A stretch of DNA of 64,000 nucleotides, taken from Rhyacichthys aspro (taxonomy: Eukaryota; Chordata; Actinopteri; Gobiiformes; Rhyacichthyidae). The stretch is from positions 17,091,906-17,155,905 of the forward strand of contig CM072160.1 in the NCBI GenBank assembly GCA_036850595.1, in the 5' to 3' direction. Below the pieces are notes generated by a model, which was not told where the DNA came from, did not search any database, and saw nothing but the letters and a program-made list of their open reading frames with translations. A program made the translations under genes and the position numbers. Every line of letters starts with the position of its first letter. Within the stretch, counting starts at the first letter, position 1. Positions 46,390 to 57,862 of the stretch are shown here, piece after piece.

Positions 46390-46995
46390 AACATTCACAG
46401 ATTTTCCTCCACGGCCAAAACTCATCCGAGAGCGAGGCCGCGTCGTGTAAAAAAGATAACAGTGAATTTAATCCCAAAGTGTAGTGCATCTCATAACTCA
46501 TAATACGCTCCACATTGAGTCAGTATCAGAGCGGCCCGGCTGCCTCTGCTCTACGTCCCGATCCGAAATAGGAAACAGGAAAAGCAATATGTTTTAATGA
46601 GTGGAGCACCGCAGAGACGCACTCAACAGAATGGAGTCCCGGGCTGGAAATATTCACAAACAGCCCTCATCTGACATTCGTATTATGTCAAGGCCTCCGA
46701 ATTAACATGCTAAGCGAGTTTACACACGCACGTACGCACGTATACACTTCCTGTTCGGTGTTTCCGCGGCGGGAAGCTGGGCTAACTGCAGCGTGAACAT
46801 AAAGCCCTTGGCAGGCATCGCTGAATGATGTAGGGCCTTGTAATGAATTTGATTTCATCCTGCCATTTCGAGCAGTAAACATACAAGCTTAAGATGCATG
46901 GGGTTGTAAATTTGAAGCAAAAGCACTCGTTCCAGTTTGCTGTGGGAATATTGGATAATAGCGAGTGCATGACGCGCTCGTCGGAGAACAGGCCC
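46390..46995. promoter_or_regulatory. Candidate conserved non-coding block
   Basis: About 600 bases of complex, CpG-containing, repeat-free sequence: 'ctcatccgagagcgaggccg', 'gtgaatttaatcccaaagtg' (an OTX/PITX-type taatccc core at 46468), 'gctctacgtcccgatccg', 'ttttaatgagtggagcaccg', 'cattcgtattatgtcaaggc', 'gaattaacatgctaagcg', 'ccttgtaatgaatttgattt' and 'ggataatagcgagtgcatga'. It is the longest such block here. Confidence 0.42.
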
Positions 46996-47289
46996 GGCTG
47001 CAGGATTGTGTGCGTGCCTGTGCATCTGTGACCACTGCAGATTGATTACTGCAGGTTAAAGATACACACTGAATTTGAAAAAGACAAGATATGGCACTGG
47101 CAAATGTAAAAATGTGTATTGGCAAAGTGTAAATATTGACCATCGTACAAATGAAGGAGGTAAAGATCATAGTTGGGAGCTGTTGGTAAATAATGGCTCC
47201 GATGGACAAGCAAGACATAATTAAAGGTGGCGATAAAATGGTTCCACATGATACGATTTCTGATACACTGTCCACACTACAATAAATCA
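46996..47289. other. Non-coding DNA, nothing recognised
   Basis: The 133-codon minus-strand frame 46889-47290 has no recognisable domain and overlaps the preceding enhancer-like block. Confidence 0.5.
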
Positions 47290-47425
47290 TGTGAAAATGC
47301 AGTGGAAAGATTCTCTCTTATTTCATTTTGTTTGTTTATGTTTTCAAGAGTGTTGGTGTGCATCTGAGCTACAGTCACAAAGCAATTTCCCCGGTGGATC
47401 AATAAAGTTTATCCAAGTTCAAGTC
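47290..47425 (+). mobile_element. LINE or SINE 3' tail fragment
   Basis: 'gcaatttccccggtggatca' followed by ataaagtttatccaagttcaag is the characteristic fish retrotransposon 3' end (aatttcccc...gatcaataaagt plus a short terminal repeat). Confidence 0.6.
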
Positions 47426-47771
47426 TAGCCCCAGTCTGGCAAAAAGTGGGTTTTGTGCAATTATTCATTTACATTGTAGTGTCTTTCTAATGTAACGAGG
47501 CTGATATTAACCCATGTCTATCAGATGCACAGTTTGCACATAACTACCACATGTCTTTATCTAGGGTCCCTTTTCTAATGGAAACTGACCTGAACAAAAT
47601 ATCACAACATCTGTATCTGCATCAGGAAAAGAACAAAATAATAACGATACATAATGTACATTGTCCCACCTCTAGCAGTAATCATGAAAATTTTCCAAAA
47701 TAACACAGTGTACAGGGACTTAAGACTAGAACATTATTGTTGTTGTCTGGCCATCATTTTAATTGTAGCTA
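47426..47771. other. Non-coding DNA, nothing recognised
   Basis: Unremarkable AT-rich sequence. Confidence 0.5.
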
Positions 47772-48323
47772 GCTGGGGACACACTACACAATTTTCAGTC
47801 TTTACAGATTTTAACAAGACTAGTACACACTAACAGACTGGTTTCAGCAGGTTTTTGTAAGCAACTAAAAGAATCAATGAAGGATCACAGACTTAACTGC
47901 ACTTTACAGACGATGTGATTTTTTAAACCAACTAAACCCAACTGAACGCATCAAACTCACACAAACTCTCTGAGGGTGACAGTTTAAAGGGCAAACACAC
48001 TAGTTCGCCATGGTTATTTTGATATTCCTGCTTCTTCCTGTTGTCTTGTGATGCTATTTCCTGCATTGGCAACATGTATTTGCATTTGGGTCAGTATTGT
48101 TTACACTCTACCCGACTGTGTCCAGATTCGGATTAAAAAATTCAAACATTGTTGACTGACTGTGACTGAGGTTGGGTCGGGTCTGTTTCCCATCACACAC
48201 TAAAAGATTTTTGTGTTAACTAGCGATGCCGACTGTCCCCAACTAGTGCAGACTGGTGCAGACTTTGCCCGTCCGGGAATCGTGGGTAAAATCTGGCGAA
48301 AAATCTTATAGTGTGTCCTCAGC
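47772..48323. mobile_element. Non-autonomous DNA transposon (MITE-like), about 550 bp
   Basis: The left end gctggggacacactaca...attttcag and the reverse complement of the right end gctgaggacacactata...atttttcg pair over about 35 bases, with a second shared block (gatttt/agatttt) just inside. The flanking triplets are CTA (47769-47771) and TTA (48324-48326), compatible with a decayed 3-bp TWA duplication as made by PIF/Harbinger transposases. There is no transposase frame inside. The element is clear, and the superfamily is inferred. Confidence 0.78.
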
Positions 48324-48769
48324 TTAACTTTGTAACAATCATGTTTTTAAGCATTTTCATCTAACTGTGATAGGCTCCATGAATCTAAAGGGGCTTCAAA
48401 GACTTTATCCACCCACTCGTCTCCATTTATGATTAATGTGAATGAAACCAGTTTTAAACATGTCCATCTAATTGTGTTGATTTATTCACGCATTCAACTT
48501 TTTTGTCTTCCTCTCGGAGATGTTTAAAGTTTTAAATGTAAATGAACTGGATATGGCTCAGTAGGCCTTATTATATTCTTTTGAAGTTTCCTCTTCACTC
48601 TGTATGAGCCAATGACAAAGATCTCCAGTTTTACTAACTCTGCTTTTCTGGATTGGTTTACCGATATCGATTTTTTTTTTTTTTTCTTTCACACTTCTCT
48701 TGTAGAAATTCCACTCCATTCAGCAGTATCAGCTGAAGTGTTTCTTGCTAATAGAATCATGGCTCCGAG
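48324..48769. other. Non-coding DNA with a poly(T) run
   Basis: A 15-base poly(T) lies at 48671-48685. Nothing else is recognised. Confidence 0.5.
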
Positions 48770-49480
48770 TTAAGTTAAAAGGAGGATAAAAGATGATGAA
48801 GTTGAAGTGAATGAAACGGGATTAAAGGTGTCACACGTTGGAAGTGATTCAAAAGGATAAGAGCTGCGCGTGACACTGGGAACAACATGGCTCTTCAATT
48901 AGGAAATGAGCAGCGGATTTCTTGGCCCTCGAGTGGGAAGTAGTTTGATTAAATTCAAATGGCTTAGTCAACAAAAATTACCTTTTTTATCTAATACTGT
49001 CCGTGCTTGTAGGAATCCTCGCATTTTCAATTATTCACATGCAGTATAGTTGCACGGAGCCCGACTGTTATGACTGGAATTCAAAGGAGCAGCATATTAG
49101 TTTCAGCGCACTGCACACATTTCTTACTGTTATGGTGAAAAGGCGTAAAACAAAAGGTCTGACTAAATAGCTGCTGATCCCTGGTGTTGTTTGCCTATTC
49201 AGAATTTAAAATCACTTAGCAGGCCTATCATCCGCAGTGTTACATAAAAGCCCAGATGCTGCATTGTGCTCCGCCACGAATGGCTTGCATGCAATAAAAA
49301 CAACACAATCCCAACCAAAAAGCCCCAGTCTTCAGCAAAAGATAATCATTAGGAATAAATTAAAGAAAGGCAGTAATTATCTATAATTCATCAGCGCAAA
49401 CTGTCATTGTTTAATATTTATTGATATTTGGAGATAAAAACAGCGCCGATGATCCCCGGAGTTTTATAGTCGTGCCATAC
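48770..49480. promoter_or_regulatory. Candidate conserved non-coding block
   Basis: Around 700 bases of repeat-free sequence whose second half is especially enhancer-like: 'ggcctatcatccgcagtgtt', 'ctgcattgtgctccgccacg', 'ggcttgcatgcaataaaaac', 'aagataatcattaggaataa', TAATTA at 49374-49379, 'tataattcatcagcgcaaac', 'attgtttaatatttattgat', 'aaaacagcgccgatgatccc'. The cores include homeodomain (TAATTA), HOX/CDX-like (GCAATAAAA) and SOX-like (ATTGTTT) words. It is non-coding and is my strongest regulatory candidate. Confidence 0.48.
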
Positions 49481-51689
49481 GGCTGGGATTGTTGTTAATG
49501 TTGTTTAGCAGACACTGCATCAATCTGTCTCTTATTGTCAATAAACACAGCAGATTTTGTTGTGGGTTTATGGCTGTGTTCTTAAAAGTGGGTGTCCTTG
49601 TTTGCCTTATACAGTCTATAATCTATTATTTAGTGCACTGGTGCGTTTGTTGCTACTTTTTTGAGTTTTGTCTAATACATATCTATATCAAAAGATGTAG
49701 TGATCTTTAAAAAGTGTAGCAACAATGAGAAAAAGACAGAAATTAGATAAGACTCCTCAAAGGGGAACTTTACATGTGACGGCAGTTCACTTAGAGTGCA
49801 TAGTGTTGGAAAATACAAAAAGACAATATATACACAGACTTCAGAAGAAAATTTTAAATAAATAAAAATAGAACGAAACTTAAAAAGATGCAACCAGGTC
49901 AAGATAAATTAGCAATATAATAAAAAAAAAGCAAATGGAAATTGTGTTGCGTTTACATGAGTCTAGTGATTGAAGGCTGCTGTGATTGTGTGAGAGGAGT
50001 CGAAAAGAGTTTAGGTAATTGAAGAGACCTTTATCAGAAAATAAAGTGCCAGCCCACATGACATTAATCCAAAGGGCTGATGATGGCACTGGGTTTATCA
50101 AAATCCTCACATCCCGCCTCCACCCCAGCTCCTTCTTTGATTGCATTTTGATTTCAATGAGACTGACCAATGTGACTTGGAGAAAAGAGGTCACGTCTAG
50201 CTCTCATTGTAGTATAATCTGGTCAATATGAGGACAACTTTGCCCTTTCAACAAGCACAGGACAGTGGCCTGACTAAAGCCCCTCATGACTGGTTATGTG
50301 CCTGACTCTTAATGTACTCAGAGTGGGCAAAGTTTAAGTCTAAACCTCCCCCGATTTGGTTCAGGATGCGACAAGAACATCCCAAATGATTTGTAATCGA
50401 TTTGATTTGCCGTAAGATTATCTTGAGAAAATACACATCCCTGGACAGGACAGGGAGATGAAAAATGTGCATGACTGGACACAGTTTACACAAGACAGTC
50501 ATGGAGAGATGGGAAGAATTTTGGGAGGTAGTAATTGCTGCACAAAAGGAAGTCACACTGTTAAAATCTGCTCTGCACAATGCTGTTGTTTTCAGAAGGT
50601 GTACTCCCTGCAGGTTTAAGACAGAGACAATCCTCTGTTCAGATTATCTTTATGTATGATACCACCCAATTTCAACACCAAGATTTCAGAATACTGCAGG
50701 GTGAGCCAAATCACTGCACCTGACAAGGTTTTGTAAGATCTTCCTCAAGTTACACTTTATACTTATCCTCCAAAGGTGGAATTGGAGATGTTTATTAAAT
50801 GTTTTGCTATCTTCACTGACCGATAACAGACTATTAATAATGTGCAATGAAAGAAAATATAGTAAAATACATCTGCTGTGGATGCGGTGGAGCTTTGAAG
50901 TTGCTAAGAAGAAGGGAAGAAGAAAGTAAGTACACCTGAGTTGTTTTCAGACTGACACACTGATCGCTTAGGCTTATTATATTGTTGTGAGAGTAATTCA
51001 TTTTCCAGAGCACTTAATAAGCAGGTTGCTAATGCTATGAGTTGTAATGGTAGTAGTTGTAGTAGCTGGTCTTGCACATGCGCTTTTTTTTTTTTTTTCA
51101 AAAACTCACAGTGTCTGGTTTCTCAGTTCATGCCCTATTCAACTATTTATAAATACTCAGTGTTTGACCCAACAAAGAGTTTTTTTCTCTGTGTGACTAC
51201 AGACACTGGCCTTCAATGACCACTCTATTAATATTTATTGTGTTGGTTCATTTTCTAACCAACCCAGCCTCAGTAATGCACATAGAAGAGAAAAAATCTT
51301 TTTAAAAAGTGGTCCTGAATGCATTAATAAAATTTTGAAGGAGTAAAAAAATGCACATAGTTCCATTGGTCATTTTTGTTACAATGCACACCAATCTGAC
51401 AAATAACTTTCAGTGTAAATGCACTTTAATTTATCACAGCCTGAGTGACCTTTCATCCTACTCTTTCATGCTTATGAATGAACCCTTTTAAAACTCGCAC
51501 ACAAAGGCTGAACTGCTCCGACCATAACCTCTAAACCTTTATGAATGCACCAAAATATGCCTTCTACCAGAAAACAGACAAATATGCCATTATGCTTCAG
51601 CAGGCACACAACACACCCTCAAATATACATCCAAAATGACAAATCATCCACCCAGACAGAGAAAGCTGAGCCCAAAAGGAGCTTGACTG
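49481..51689. other. Non-coding DNA, mostly unrecognised
   Basis: A 15-base poly(T) lies at 51084-51098. The 20-mer at 50117-50136 is repeated exactly at 59899-59918. The frames 49489-49710, 49880-50194 and 50284-50580 have no recognisable products. Confidence 0.5.
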
Positions 51690-51910
51690 TGTAATTTTAG
51701 CTGAATAGCAGCAGGCCTCGGCGGTATAATGGCCACAATCCGGCTGAAGGCTGTTTCATTTCGGTATCAAAGTGGCTGTAATGAAGGCTGAATGACACTG
51801 GGGAAGGACACAATAGCTCAGATATTGCTTCTAATTAATGTAGCTGATGTTAGAAACACGAATTAGATCTTTCTGAGCTCAGCAATAGATGTAATTAAGT
51901 CAATTCACGC
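51690..51910. promoter_or_regulatory. Candidate conserved non-coding element
   Basis: 'gcaggcctcggcggtataat', 'ccacaatccggctgaaggct', 'gatattgcttctaattaatg' (TAATTA at 51832-51837), 'tagctgatgttagaaacacg', 'gagctcagcaatagatgtaa' and a second TAATTA at 51892-51897. It is repeat-free and non-coding, with strong homeodomain-type cores. Confidence 0.45.
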
Positions 51911-52959
51911 TGCTACGTTCTCCGTTTCGTGCCCTTTTCGCCCTTCACTTTTGCATCGTTTTGTTTGGGGCCGGTTTTCCTTCACTGTCATCTTTGTTTA
52001 TTTATGTCTCCAGCAGACTTTAATATTCTTCTCATTTCCTCCGGTTTAGTCTGGGGCTCGGTCTGGCCGTCTGTAAATCTCCACAGCCCTGTCACATTGG
52101 GCCTAGCTAAGTCTGTAAACTCTTTAAAAGTCTGCACTCCTCAGGATTAACTGGGCAGATATTCTTCTTTCACCTTTGCTCTCCTTAGCCTTAAAATACA
52201 CATTCTGGTATTCTGGTTTTTGCATATATTTAAATGCACAGACAACCCCTGTGGTATAGAAACAATGCAAGAACTTTGTTATTCACCGTTTTGTCTGATC
52301 TGCCTTTTCTCTCAATAGGCCAGAGGGATACAATATAAAATGCAATACCAATTGAAACTGACCTTTTAGTCCTGACACCAGTGTTACCATGAACTTAGCC
52401 CCAAGGCACTTAAGTTCAGACACTGAGAGATAGGTTTTCGATGAGGAAAGTTGCTTTTGTATTTGCTTATCTTGGATAAATAGACTTACAATATCTCACA
52501 TCAAAAACCTTTGTGGAAAGAGACAGTTTCTCCAACTGCCCAGAGCAGACAAACTGCAGGAGGAAAAACTCATTTCTACTTCTCCTTTGTTCATAAACAA
52601 CAGTATGTTCCTATGGGGCTACCGTACATGCTTGCATCCCTGGAAAGAAAGAGTTAGCGATTTCATCTATCATAAACTTGAACTGGGGTTGCATCAATAT
52701 AACTAAAGACTTTGGGATCCCTGTTCACTGTCCTATGTGCTTCCGAATCTCAATTGCTATTCCATTATATAATTTTCCATCTTGCAGTGATCTGAAATTG
52801 CAGATTTTAGGTTGTGTTTCTGGTTGTGTTGCTTGTTTGTATGCTTTTTCTCACATTACAGGTGATTTTCTTTTTTTTCTTTTTTTACATGTAGTAAAAG
52901 CTCTTCCAGTTTCTTCGATGTACGTTTGTTATACGACAGACCAGGTAAGGCAACCAAAC
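51911..52959. other. Non-coding DNA, nothing recognised
   Basis: The 108-codon frame 52678-53004 runs into the repeat cluster that follows and is not supported. Confidence 0.5.
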
Positions 52960-53040
52960 CTATATACACCAGCTTTTTTTATTTATCCAGTTAAGTCCCA
53001 ATGAGATTACAAATCTCTTTTGCAGGGGAGTCCTGGTCCT
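52960..53040 (+). repeat. Dispersed fish repeat ('ttatccag...tctctttt...cctgg' type)
   Basis: 'tttatttatccagttaagtc' followed by ccaatgagattacaaatctcttttgcaggggagtcctggtc is a common interspersed word series in fish genomes. A related copy is likely at 61925-62035. The family name is not known to me. Confidence 0.5.
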
Positions 53041-53059
53041 ATGAGGGGAAGGGGGCTAT

Positions 53060-53150
53060 TGTACATGTCTGGAGGAAAACTGGAGCACCCGGAGTACACC
53101 TACACAGACATGGGGAGAACATGCAAACTCCAGACCCTGACTTTTAGGAC
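53060..53150 (-). repeat. V-SINE central-domain fragment (minus strand)
   Basis: 'ggaggaaaactggagcaccc', 'ggagtacacctacacagaca' and 'ggggagaacatgcaaactcc' are the reverse complement of the V-SINE conserved central domain. It lies about 200 bp upstream of a nearly complete V-SINE in the opposite orientation. Confidence 0.75.
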
Positions 53151-53347
53151 CAAGACTGCAAGAAGTTGGCAGTTGAAACATGTCAGGGTACAATACTCAA
53201 ACGCTGGTCTGTTTACAAGGCATACAGTACTGAAACTAATTTACCAATGCAGATTAAACTAGGAAGGGAACATTCTTAATGACCACGTGAATGCCGCTAC
53301 TCAACATCAAGATAAGACAAGATATTAATACTGTATGTATTAATTTT

Positions 53348-53748
53348 TTTAGCAGAGTGGTTAGCTTCACAGCAAGAAGGTCGTGAGTTCAAATCCCGGC
53401 CGACTCAAACATCCTTGGCTGACTCAAAACATCGTCAGTTAACTCTGGTCTTTCTTTGAGGAGTCTGCATGTCCTCCACGTGTCACCGTGGGTTCTCTCC
53501 AGGTTCTCCAGCTTCCTCCCACCGCCCAAAGACATGCATGTATAGGTCAATTGGTGACTCTAAAGTATCCCTAGTGAATGAATGTGAGAGTGAATGGTTG
53601 TCTGTCAATGTTCGTCTATAAGTGTCAGCCCTGCAACGAACTGGCCACTGTCCAGGGTGTACCCCGCCTAAGGCCCAAAGCTGCTGGGATAGGCTCTAGC
53701 CACCCGCGACCCCATACGGGATTAAGCGGTAGAAAATGAATGAAAAAA
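53348..53748 (+). mobile_element. Nearly complete V-SINE with target-site duplications
   Basis: Order of parts: a 5' tRNA-like head with a B-box-like gagttcaaatcc (53385-53396). Next, the conserved central domain at about 53457-53545 ('ggagtctgcatgtcctccac', 'cttcctcccaccgcccaaag', 'acatgcatg'). Then a spacer with 'ggtgactctaaagtatcc' and 'gagagtgaatggttgtctgt', and finally a LINE-like 3' tail ('actgtccagggtgtaccccg', 'gctgctgggataggctc', 'ggattaagcggtagaaaatg'). Flanks atgtattaatttt (53335-53347) and atgtattcatttt (53749-53761) match at 12 of 13 positions, the expected target duplication of LINE-driven insertion. The A-box part of the head is incomplete. Confidence 0.88.
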
Positions 53749-53761
53749 ATGTATTCATTTT

Positions 53762-55789
53762 GCACGCATGGTCCATCCAACTGGTCAGGCAATATGAACA
53801 ACATGTTACTATGCTAGTGTTATTACCCCACAAATGACAAAGTGTATTTACCTTACCTTCTCTTCCATTAGCCACTAATGCTGTCACTGCTGTCATTTCT
53901 TATACAGTTTTATCTGCCTCTGGTGAAGTTCTTTTAGTTGTTGAACTACGTATAACTCCAGCCACACATTCTGTATTTAATCTGAGAGGTAGATATACTG
54001 TGCATGCTACATTACATAACCACTAGCATAAGTTGAATCTGTTGTTTCACTCCAGGAAGAGTGGTTTCTATTCAAAGGATGGCATCTGTGTAATAAAGAC
54101 CCCTATGAAAATCAATAAAACGTATCAAACAATGCATGATATATTATGCATGAGCAGCGGTGCTTCTGAAATCACTTCCCACTGTGGAAAGCAGTGTGTG
54201 GCTCCCAGGTGTCCTCCCACTTCTCCAGCAACATGAAACAATGGGGTGTACGGCTAGTTTTGATTGATGGGGTAAAATGATTTAAACATAAACTGTCTAT
54301 TCGTTCGCAGGCTATGAAAATGAAATGCTGTGCGTAAAACAGCAACCTCTTTAGGGCCCGTGATGAAGGATGACAGCCTCACTTAAGTGTGGAGATGAGA
54401 TATTTACATACAATTCAGGCAACAGAACACACAAGACTGCAGCAGAGGTCACATCTATAAACCGTACAGGAAAAAGGTCAAGTTTGCATTAGTCGTGGCA
54501 TTTTCACACAATATATAGTTTTCTTTAATACTAGGTTATTTGGTCCAGACGGTTGTCAGAAGATTTTTCAAGTAAAAAAAAACATTTACTGCATTATCAT
54601 CATGTGGAGGACTATGGTGATGCGTGGTCAATCTCGTACTGCTAAATGCTAATGCTAAAGGAGCCATTTTAGACATCCTCCATCATTGTTTTTCTCAGTA
54701 GTATTACATCAGATTCAGTCTCTGATTATGTGTTGTTGTATTCTGAATGGGTTTGGGTGGTGGATGGGACATAAACCCCAGGACATTCCAGAGACCAGAG
54801 TTGGCGGCTCCCGGTGCAAAAAAAGGATACCAAACCAGAACTGTTAAACTAGAAACTTTGCAATGACTGAAGCCATTCTAATGTTGCTGAGGCTAATAAA
54901 ACTGAAATGAGCAGAATGAAGCTCTAGTTCGACATTAGCATTTTTCTGAAAATTGCTTTTGACCTCTGCAAGAGCCACTGGAGCACAAACACTTTGCTTT
55001 CGCCTCGAGTCAAACCCTCAAACAAACCTTACTCACAAAAAGAACATCAGATCTGAAAGCTTTTTTCACTGTGAGCGTCAGGAGACTCGGCGCAAAGTGT
55101 AGACAAAGTTTAGTAAGGATATTTTCTCTACATTTTAATAAATCAATTTTGAATGTGAGTGAAAAAGCCAAAAAATAAAATGCTTTGAAGATGGCAGGAC
55201 TAGCTATGAGTGCTCTGAGTGACTCCCTAGCAACCATAGCAACCCATTACAAAGCTACAAAAATATGTCAATTATGAAAAAAGTGTTAAAATGGTAAGAA
55301 AAGTTGTGAAATTTGTTAATAGCTCAACTTTCTGTGACTTGTTTAAACTTTAAATACTGAAAAATGTTATTGTAAAATTGGGGAAAAGTTTCAGAAGAAG
55401 TGCATGTGCAAAAAATGACAAAAATAAAAAGAAGTCGAGTTCGCAGACAAATACAATGCTGCCTGCAAATGGAGTCCACACTGACTTCCTTTCTTATGTG
55501 TACCCTTAACCGAAAAAGCCCCCGTCACCATAAAGGGGGTGTATTTGTTCTGCTGTAATCCCAAGTAAAGCCTGTGCTTAATAAGCCATGGCCTGTTGAG
55601 TGTAATAAACCCTCACAACCAACTAAAGAGTGGGTCCATGTTTTAAACTGGGTTAGTGAAATAAATTACAAAATACCACTTTTAAAGCGTCAAAGAAAGC
55701 TTGAGAACTTTATTAACAGCTAAAAAAAAGAACAAACTTTATAGTGTTTAATGTCAAGCCCCCTCACAGTTGTAGTGCACTTGAATGAT
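53762..55789. other. Non-coding DNA, nothing recognised
   Basis: AT-rich sequence with short chance frames (54033-54236, 55010-55237). No supported feature. Confidence 0.5.
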
Positions 55790-55995
55790 AATATGGTGCC
55801 AACTCGGCTGAGGTTTTTAAACGCTCAAACATGCCCTTTTATTTCATTGCTTAGCCTTTTATTACTTTTCCGTGTATTTACAGTAACAGTAAGATACTCG
55901 CTGGTGTTTTGGCAGGAAGCGTGACTTGCTTTCTCTGTTCTCATCAAAGCTTCCACCCACTTGCTCTTCTGTGGCTCTGCTCCCCTTCTGTTTAA
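55790..55995. promoter_or_regulatory. Candidate conserved non-coding element
   Basis: 'tgccaactcggctgaggttt', 'aaacgctcaaacatgccctt', 'ttattacttttccgtgtatt' and 'taacagtaagatactcgctg' form repeat-free sequence distinct from its homopolymer-rich flanks. This is a weak candidate. Confidence 0.25.
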
Positions 55996-56487
55996 AGTCT
56001 ATTTTTTTTTAATCTACGCACAGCACATGCAGCTATTGTAAAAGGACTGTAACAGAATGGAGACTGTGTGTTTTGGTGGCTTTTCAAAGCTGCTAAATAA
56101 CAAAGATTGTGGTGCAGTTTTTGGCAGGCAGTGTCCAAAACCCTTCCCATATTTCTAACTCCTCAACAAATATATGGGTATTTAACTTGTTATTTCTATC
56201 AGCGCGTGATGTTGGTGTATAGATGCAGGAAGAAAATGTTCCTCTATTGTTTTCCTTTAATGTACTCTGCAAAGACCTAAGTAGTAAATACAAATAATTA
56301 CATAAAAAAGACAAAAAGAACGCAATAACGTCAATACAAATTAATGTAAGCTAACAATTTTACACCGACTTAAAATTCTATTTCCTGATTTTTTTAATGT
56401 TGCTTTTGGTTTGACAGTTTAATCACTACCAGCCTATTGGAAGAGGAGACATCTATAAAAAAAAATAAGACCTTACGACGTGATCCA

Positions 56488-56615
56488 GGCTTTATTATTA
56501 AGGATTTTAATAGAAAAGAAAGTTCAGCCCACAGTGGGATTTTGGCCAATCACAGCTCGCTTCTGGTAAAGAGGAGCACTCCCATTGGTTGACACTGGAA
56601 ATGGGTTATTATGTT
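56488..56615 (-). repeat. Three-copy repeat family, copy 3 (minus strand)
   Basis: Its reverse complement reads 'tgtcaaccaatgggagtgct', cctctttaccagaagcgagc, 'tgtgattggccaaaatccca', ..., 'ttaaaatccttaataataaa', matching copies 1 and 2 at 41.3-41.6 kb. Confidence 0.7.
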
Positions 56616-57529
56616 GGAAAATACATCCTATTTTACAGCAAAACAGCTCAAAAAACATAAAAATAGAGACACGAGCAGCAAAGTAAATTACAGGATTGTT
56701 TCACTTTACAACGGTAAACTCCAAAGCTAAAAGTTTCAGGCAAGCTCTAAACTCCGATTTGTAAAGTATTTTGTGGTTAAAAACTGGTGTGGTTTTACTT
56801 TTTTTTAAATAAAACAAGCAGGAAAGATTATTACGCTGCTGTTGGGGGAGAGTGATGGGGCTGAGGGAGGGACGCCAAAAACAAAATCAGGAAGTGGACC
56901 TTTAAGAAACCATTTTACAAATAATTACTTAGATTTAGTCAGACGTGTGTTTCTAACTTGTTTCATTCAAACATCTCAGCTACACTTTCAAATACATGTC
57001 TCACTGTTCTCTTCTGACAAGCCATACAGAGCATAATGGTCTATTCTTTGTCTAGTGACCATCTTTGATCGCTGCTTTAAATGATGCATTCTGGGAAGCC
57101 ATTCTTTATCTTTGATCCCAACACGTTGCTTGAACTGGAAATCGTTCCTTGTGTGCTCTCTTTTACACTGTCTTCATGCTGCTCTGAAAGTGAGGATGGA
57201 GGTGGTCTGTGAGGAGACATGCAAACTAACAGCAGAAAATAGACACCCCCCACACGAGACATTTTAGTTTTATTTTATGAACAGCAGCCACATCCTTGAA
57301 GTTTTATTTGCTCTAATTGTTTATGACGAAAAAGCTTTAACACCAGCTGCTTCAGTGTAGTTTATTTCATTTGTAATGTTTGAGAAAATGGTCTCATGTG
57401 GATGTAATAATGATGTGTGTAAAAGTGTTGTATAGAGAGAAATTCTTTTTTTATGTAAATTATGTAAAATGATTATAAATTTCAATTTAAATGTTACAAA
57501 TCTAGACAAATGATCAGATATTGTACTTG
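56616..57529. other. Non-coding DNA, nothing recognised
   Basis: Short unsupported frames only. Confidence 0.5.
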
Positions 57530-57862
57530 TAAGGGACCGACACACAAAGTTTCAAAAAGATGGCTTTTGTTTAGCCAAAAACACTGGGCCCATCAATTTT
57601 CTTACAAATGTCTGACTACTTTGAAGAAATACTTAAAAACATTCCTTTTTAGAGAAGCATTTGATATTGCCTACTTTCTTTGTTTTGTCCTTGTCTTTAA
57701 TATTTGTTTGGATTGTTTTCTCTGCATGATTTTAATATTTTAATTTGTGCATTTGTTTTATTGTTTTTATGGGGTCTTGATGCAGATTTTATTCTTTCAC
57801 TGTAAAGCACTTTGGAACTTTGTTTGGAAAAGTGCTATATAAATAAAGTTTATTATTATTTT
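57530..57862 (+). mobile_element. LINE 3' end with coding remnant
   Basis: The translation around 57605-57665 gives LTTLKKYLKTFLFREAF, which matches the 'sFKkrLKTyLFreAF' C-terminal motif that ends the reverse-transcriptase ORF of several fish non-LTR retrotransposons. It is followed by T-rich 3' untranslated sequence. The terminus 'tgtaaagcactttggaac...' with 'aaagtgctatataaataaag' and (TTA)n is the classic 3' end of these elements. The rest of the element is absent (5' truncated), so it is inactive. The exact clade is uncertain. Confidence 0.8.

Noticed and set aside
46889..47290. 133-codon minus-strand open frame
   Set aside because: It overlaps an enhancer-like block, its product has no recognisable protein features, and no splice or promoter context supports it.
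53348..53420. tRNA gene at the V-SINE head
   Set aside because: The A box is incomplete, and the sequence continues directly into the SINE central domain.
55515..55541. Hairpin 'ccccc...ggggg' as a terminator-like structure
   Set aside because: Only 5 bp of pairing in a eukaryotic context, within chance expectation.
57510..57743. Host gene with hydrophobic C-terminus
   Set aside because: The recognisable part is the C-terminal motif of a LINE ORF, and the hydrophobic tail is T-rich 3' untranslated sequence.
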